64,000 nucleotides of DNA from Ophthalmolycus amberensis. Lineage: Eukaryota > Chordata > Actinopteri > Perciformes > Zoarcidae. Below the pieces are notes generated by a model, which saw only the letters and a program-made list of their open reading frames with translations, did no database searches and was not told the DNA's origin. Below are positions 61,629 through 64,000 of this stretch, one piece after another. The position numbers and the translations under genes were made by a program. The number at the start of each line of letters is the position of its first letter. Position 1 is the stretch's first letter. The DNA is taken from the NCBI GenBank assembly GCA_024529925.1, contig JAFEUB010000735.1, forward strand, positions 1,736,001 through 1,800,000. The letters run 5' to 3'.

Positions 61629-62214
61629 AAAAGGTGATCAGATGGATGGCTTATTTTCTGTCCTGTGGACAAAAAAATGCAACACAACATCAGACACTTA
61701 ATCCTTTTAAACTACACCAACGCGCGCAACGTGGAAGACATTTTCATGCCAGGACCGAGCCCACAGTGGGCCCCAAACTATGCAAAAGCTACTGTAAAAT
61801 TCAATGAAGGGGCGAGGAATGCAGAGTCAAATGTAGTCCCTGCTGGTGAAACTGTTTAAAAAGAGTCAACAAAAGCCAGCCTATTGGAGTTGACTGCAGT
61901 TACCCATGCTGAAAATGTTCAGATAGGTTCACCTGCTGACATCAGCGCCAAGCGTTCTTGCTGAAACATGCATGCTGCCAAAAACAATTAATCATCAGTA
62001 TTGTTCCTTGTTGACTGCTCTCTATACTGTAGTGTGATGTGAGAAAGAGTCAGAGGAGCCGCTACATGTTTCTTAACTATGAAAAACGAAATGTAATGGA
62101 GGACATTTGCATTGGGATGACAATCTGATCTATATGAATCATACAGCAGTACTTTTAAAATAAAAGTGCGCAATACACTACTTTTGAATTCATTGTTGAA
62201 CTTTGCCATAACAA

Positions 62215-62290
62215 TGCGATTAATCGCGATTAATCGCAAAAAAACCATGCGATTAATCGCGATTAAATATTTTAATCGTTGCCCAGCACT
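62215..62290. repeat. Palindromic GCGATTAATCGC repeat, end of a dispersed element
   Basis: The self-complementary unit GCGATTAATCGC occurs in overlapping copies at 62216-62238 and again at 62249-62260, followed by GATTAAATATTTTAATCG and GCCCAGCACT. I recall this arrangement as the right end of a widespread teleost repeat, probably related to the one split at 42575/44151. Here only the terminal part is preserved. Confidence 0.65.
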
Positions 62291-62639
62291 AGTAAATAGT
62301 AAAGATGTGTGGATACAGGCTACTATGTGAACAAGCATTTTTCGCCTGTGCCGTTTCGTGAGAAAATGTAGTTTGAGACCTCACCGAGCATCCTCCTGGG
62401 CAAATATCTTGTAGTGTGTGTCCCACTGTTGCCAGTCAGTCATGTAATGTGAAAACGACTGACCGACTCACTATTACAAGACGGAGTTGTGTAGTGTGTG
62501 AACAGTACAACGATGTAACAACGTCGAAAGTGGTGTAGTTTGAGTTAACTTGGCTTCCGTGAATGTTTGCTTATTTACACATCCAGTAGTAATAGAGAAA
62601 CATGATCATCGTTGAAAGATGTGCTGTCCACTCATCGAA

Positions 62640-62960
62640 TTTAAGTCCAATATTCACTCTCTTTTAGCTCTGTTTTTGGTCTCTTATCAACTCCGGAGGA
62701 AATATGTGGCTCTTTAACTGCTACTGTAAATGCTGCTTTGTATTCACCAGCTATTCTCTGTGTCTATCTGCTGTTTGGTGCTGAGCAGGTAGTGCTCAGT
62801 GGGTTTTTGGGGCTTTTATTTCTGAAAACAGCTGCCTGCTGCAGTCATAAATTATGCTATGGGAATGAGCCAAAACTTTAAACTTGTGGTTTCGGACAGC
62901 TATGAGGGAAACTCACTATGAAGCTCCATAAATCCAAGCGAAGCTGCAGATGTAGGTGAT
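62640..62960 (+). repeat. Dispersed teleost repeat, copy 2
   Basis: Better preserved member of the family seen at 4907-5140, in the same orientation. It contains CCAATATTCACTCT (62647-62660), a TTTGGTCTC segment, TTCACCAGCT and TTTGGTGCTGAGCAGGTAG in that order, then a segment with CTATGAGGGAAACTC near 62900. No coding capacity seen. Confidence 0.6.
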
Positions 62961-63694
62961 AATTCTTGTTATCATCTTTGCCTCAAAGCAATGCAGTATT
63001 TTCAAAATTTGAGAAAATTATAATTGCGCGGAAGATTATAAAATAACAAATAAAACAGTTTGGCATTGTTTTGCTTGCACTACTTTCACAGCATGTTTTA
63101 AACCCTGACCTGAACTCATTTGAGATCTTATCATTTGTGCGTGCACACAAAAACACACACTCACACATGTACACACATGTCTCCGTACATCGCATATTCC
63201 AGCAGGACTAATAATAAATGCCCAGCGGGGTGACATGAATATGCATAGCAACTTCTGGATGTGTGTATTTGTCAATGTCTGCATATGCTTGTTTGTGCTA
63301 GAAATATAAATTGGATTGTTAATATTCATACAACTTAAATGATCTGCAACTCTTCAGCGGGGATGAAATATATTCAGTGTGCCTCATTTGTTTACATGTA
63401 AATGGGAGGTTAGGGTACTTGCAATGCGAAATCAATAATTAAATGGAAGTACTAATTGGATGATAGTATTGCCAATAGTTTAATGGAAAGACCTTCCAGA
63501 ATGGGGACCAATAATTAGATTCTCTGCTTTACTGGCTTTGCAGTAATAGGTGAAAAATCTCATGCACATGAGGGCAAAGCACATTTCACAAGGCAAAAAA
63601 AATACTGTGCACTGCTGAAAGATAATTAATGGTATGAATTATTGAATTATGTATACTAGACTGCCCATACTCGGATGGATGGATGCATGTGTAG

Positions 63695-63734
<40 letters not shown>

Positions 63735-64000
63735 CGTATACATGCAGTTACAGTCCGCTTTCTCCAGTAAGCTGATTTCTTAAACGTCATATGAACAAGA
63801 AATGTGGTCAGAGAAACCTGATTTCCCCTCGCTAAAGAAAAACAATTTCCATATTAACATGTCACCAGGTTTGTCATCAGCTTTTTATGACAAACTGACC
63901 TAACTTGTGCAAATAAACACGCTGGTACAGTAGAATGAATAGACTGACAGATAGAGAGGACTAACACGGAAACTTCCTTTGTGATTTTAATGGGCTGATG
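62961..64000. other. Upstream intergenic DNA, no gene seen
   Basis: Includes a (TA)n tract at 63696-63729. The 63190-63560 stretch is repeat-free with several ATTAAT/TAATTA sites. No coding exon. Confidence 0.4.
63696..63729. repeat. (TA)n microsatellite
   Basis: About 17 uninterrupted TA units followed by GAGAG. Confidence 0.95.

Noticed and set aside
1..64000. CRISPR arrays, phage or bacterial systems, rRNA or snRNA genes, intact retroviral genes
   Set aside because: No regularly spaced repeats, no conserved RNA gene strings and no retroviral protein motifs were seen. The sequence is typical vertebrate non-coding DNA.

Overview
The window looks like vertebrate nuclear DNA, most likely from a ray-finned (teleost, probably percomorph) fish. 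It is AT-rich and gene-poor, full of (TG)n and (TA)n microsatellites, and carries decayed copies of dispersed repeats that I recognise from teleost assemblies. There are no operons, no long intact ORFs and no bacterial or viral gene layout. Species and chromosome cannot be read from the sequence.

One host coding exon can be supported. On the minus strand, 27621 down to 27507 is the first coding exon of a kainate-type ionotropic glutamate receptor, best matched to GRIK3 (GluK3). It encodes the signal peptide and the first mature residues, and ends at a consensus GTAAGT donor in phase 1. Everything to its left (1-27506) is therefore read as intron 1, whose far end is not reached. A CpG-rich block at about 27811-28270 is the likely promoter/5' UTR zone, with several short upstream ORFs between it and the start codon. 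Everything to the right (about 28.3-64 kb) is upstream intergenic DNA with no second host gene that I can support.

The rest is mobile-element and simple-repeat debris. The clearest structure is a 1501-bp hAT (Buster-like) DNA transposon at 42642-44142. It has inverted ends, a perfect 8-bp target duplication and a broken BED-finger transposase N-terminus, and it sits inside an older dispersed repeat. Other items are a fossil non-LTR reverse transcriptase (about 14626-15485), two oppositely oriented copies of one short inverted-terminal-repeat element (1157-1466 and 22030-22248), a repeat nested in another repeat (47055-47365), paired copies of two more dispersed families, a diverged local duplication (59535-59755 and 61061-61212), a 40-bp near-perfect palindrome (36487-36526) and a perfect 13-bp-stem hairpin (10823-10855).

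Several repeat-free, homeodomain-site-rich stretches in the intron and the upstream desert are plausible conserved non-coding enhancers. That is inference only, since no comparison could be run. I found no new multi-gene system. The most informative results are the grik3 exon 1 call, which gives the whole window its meaning, and the nested transposon with its insertion history.
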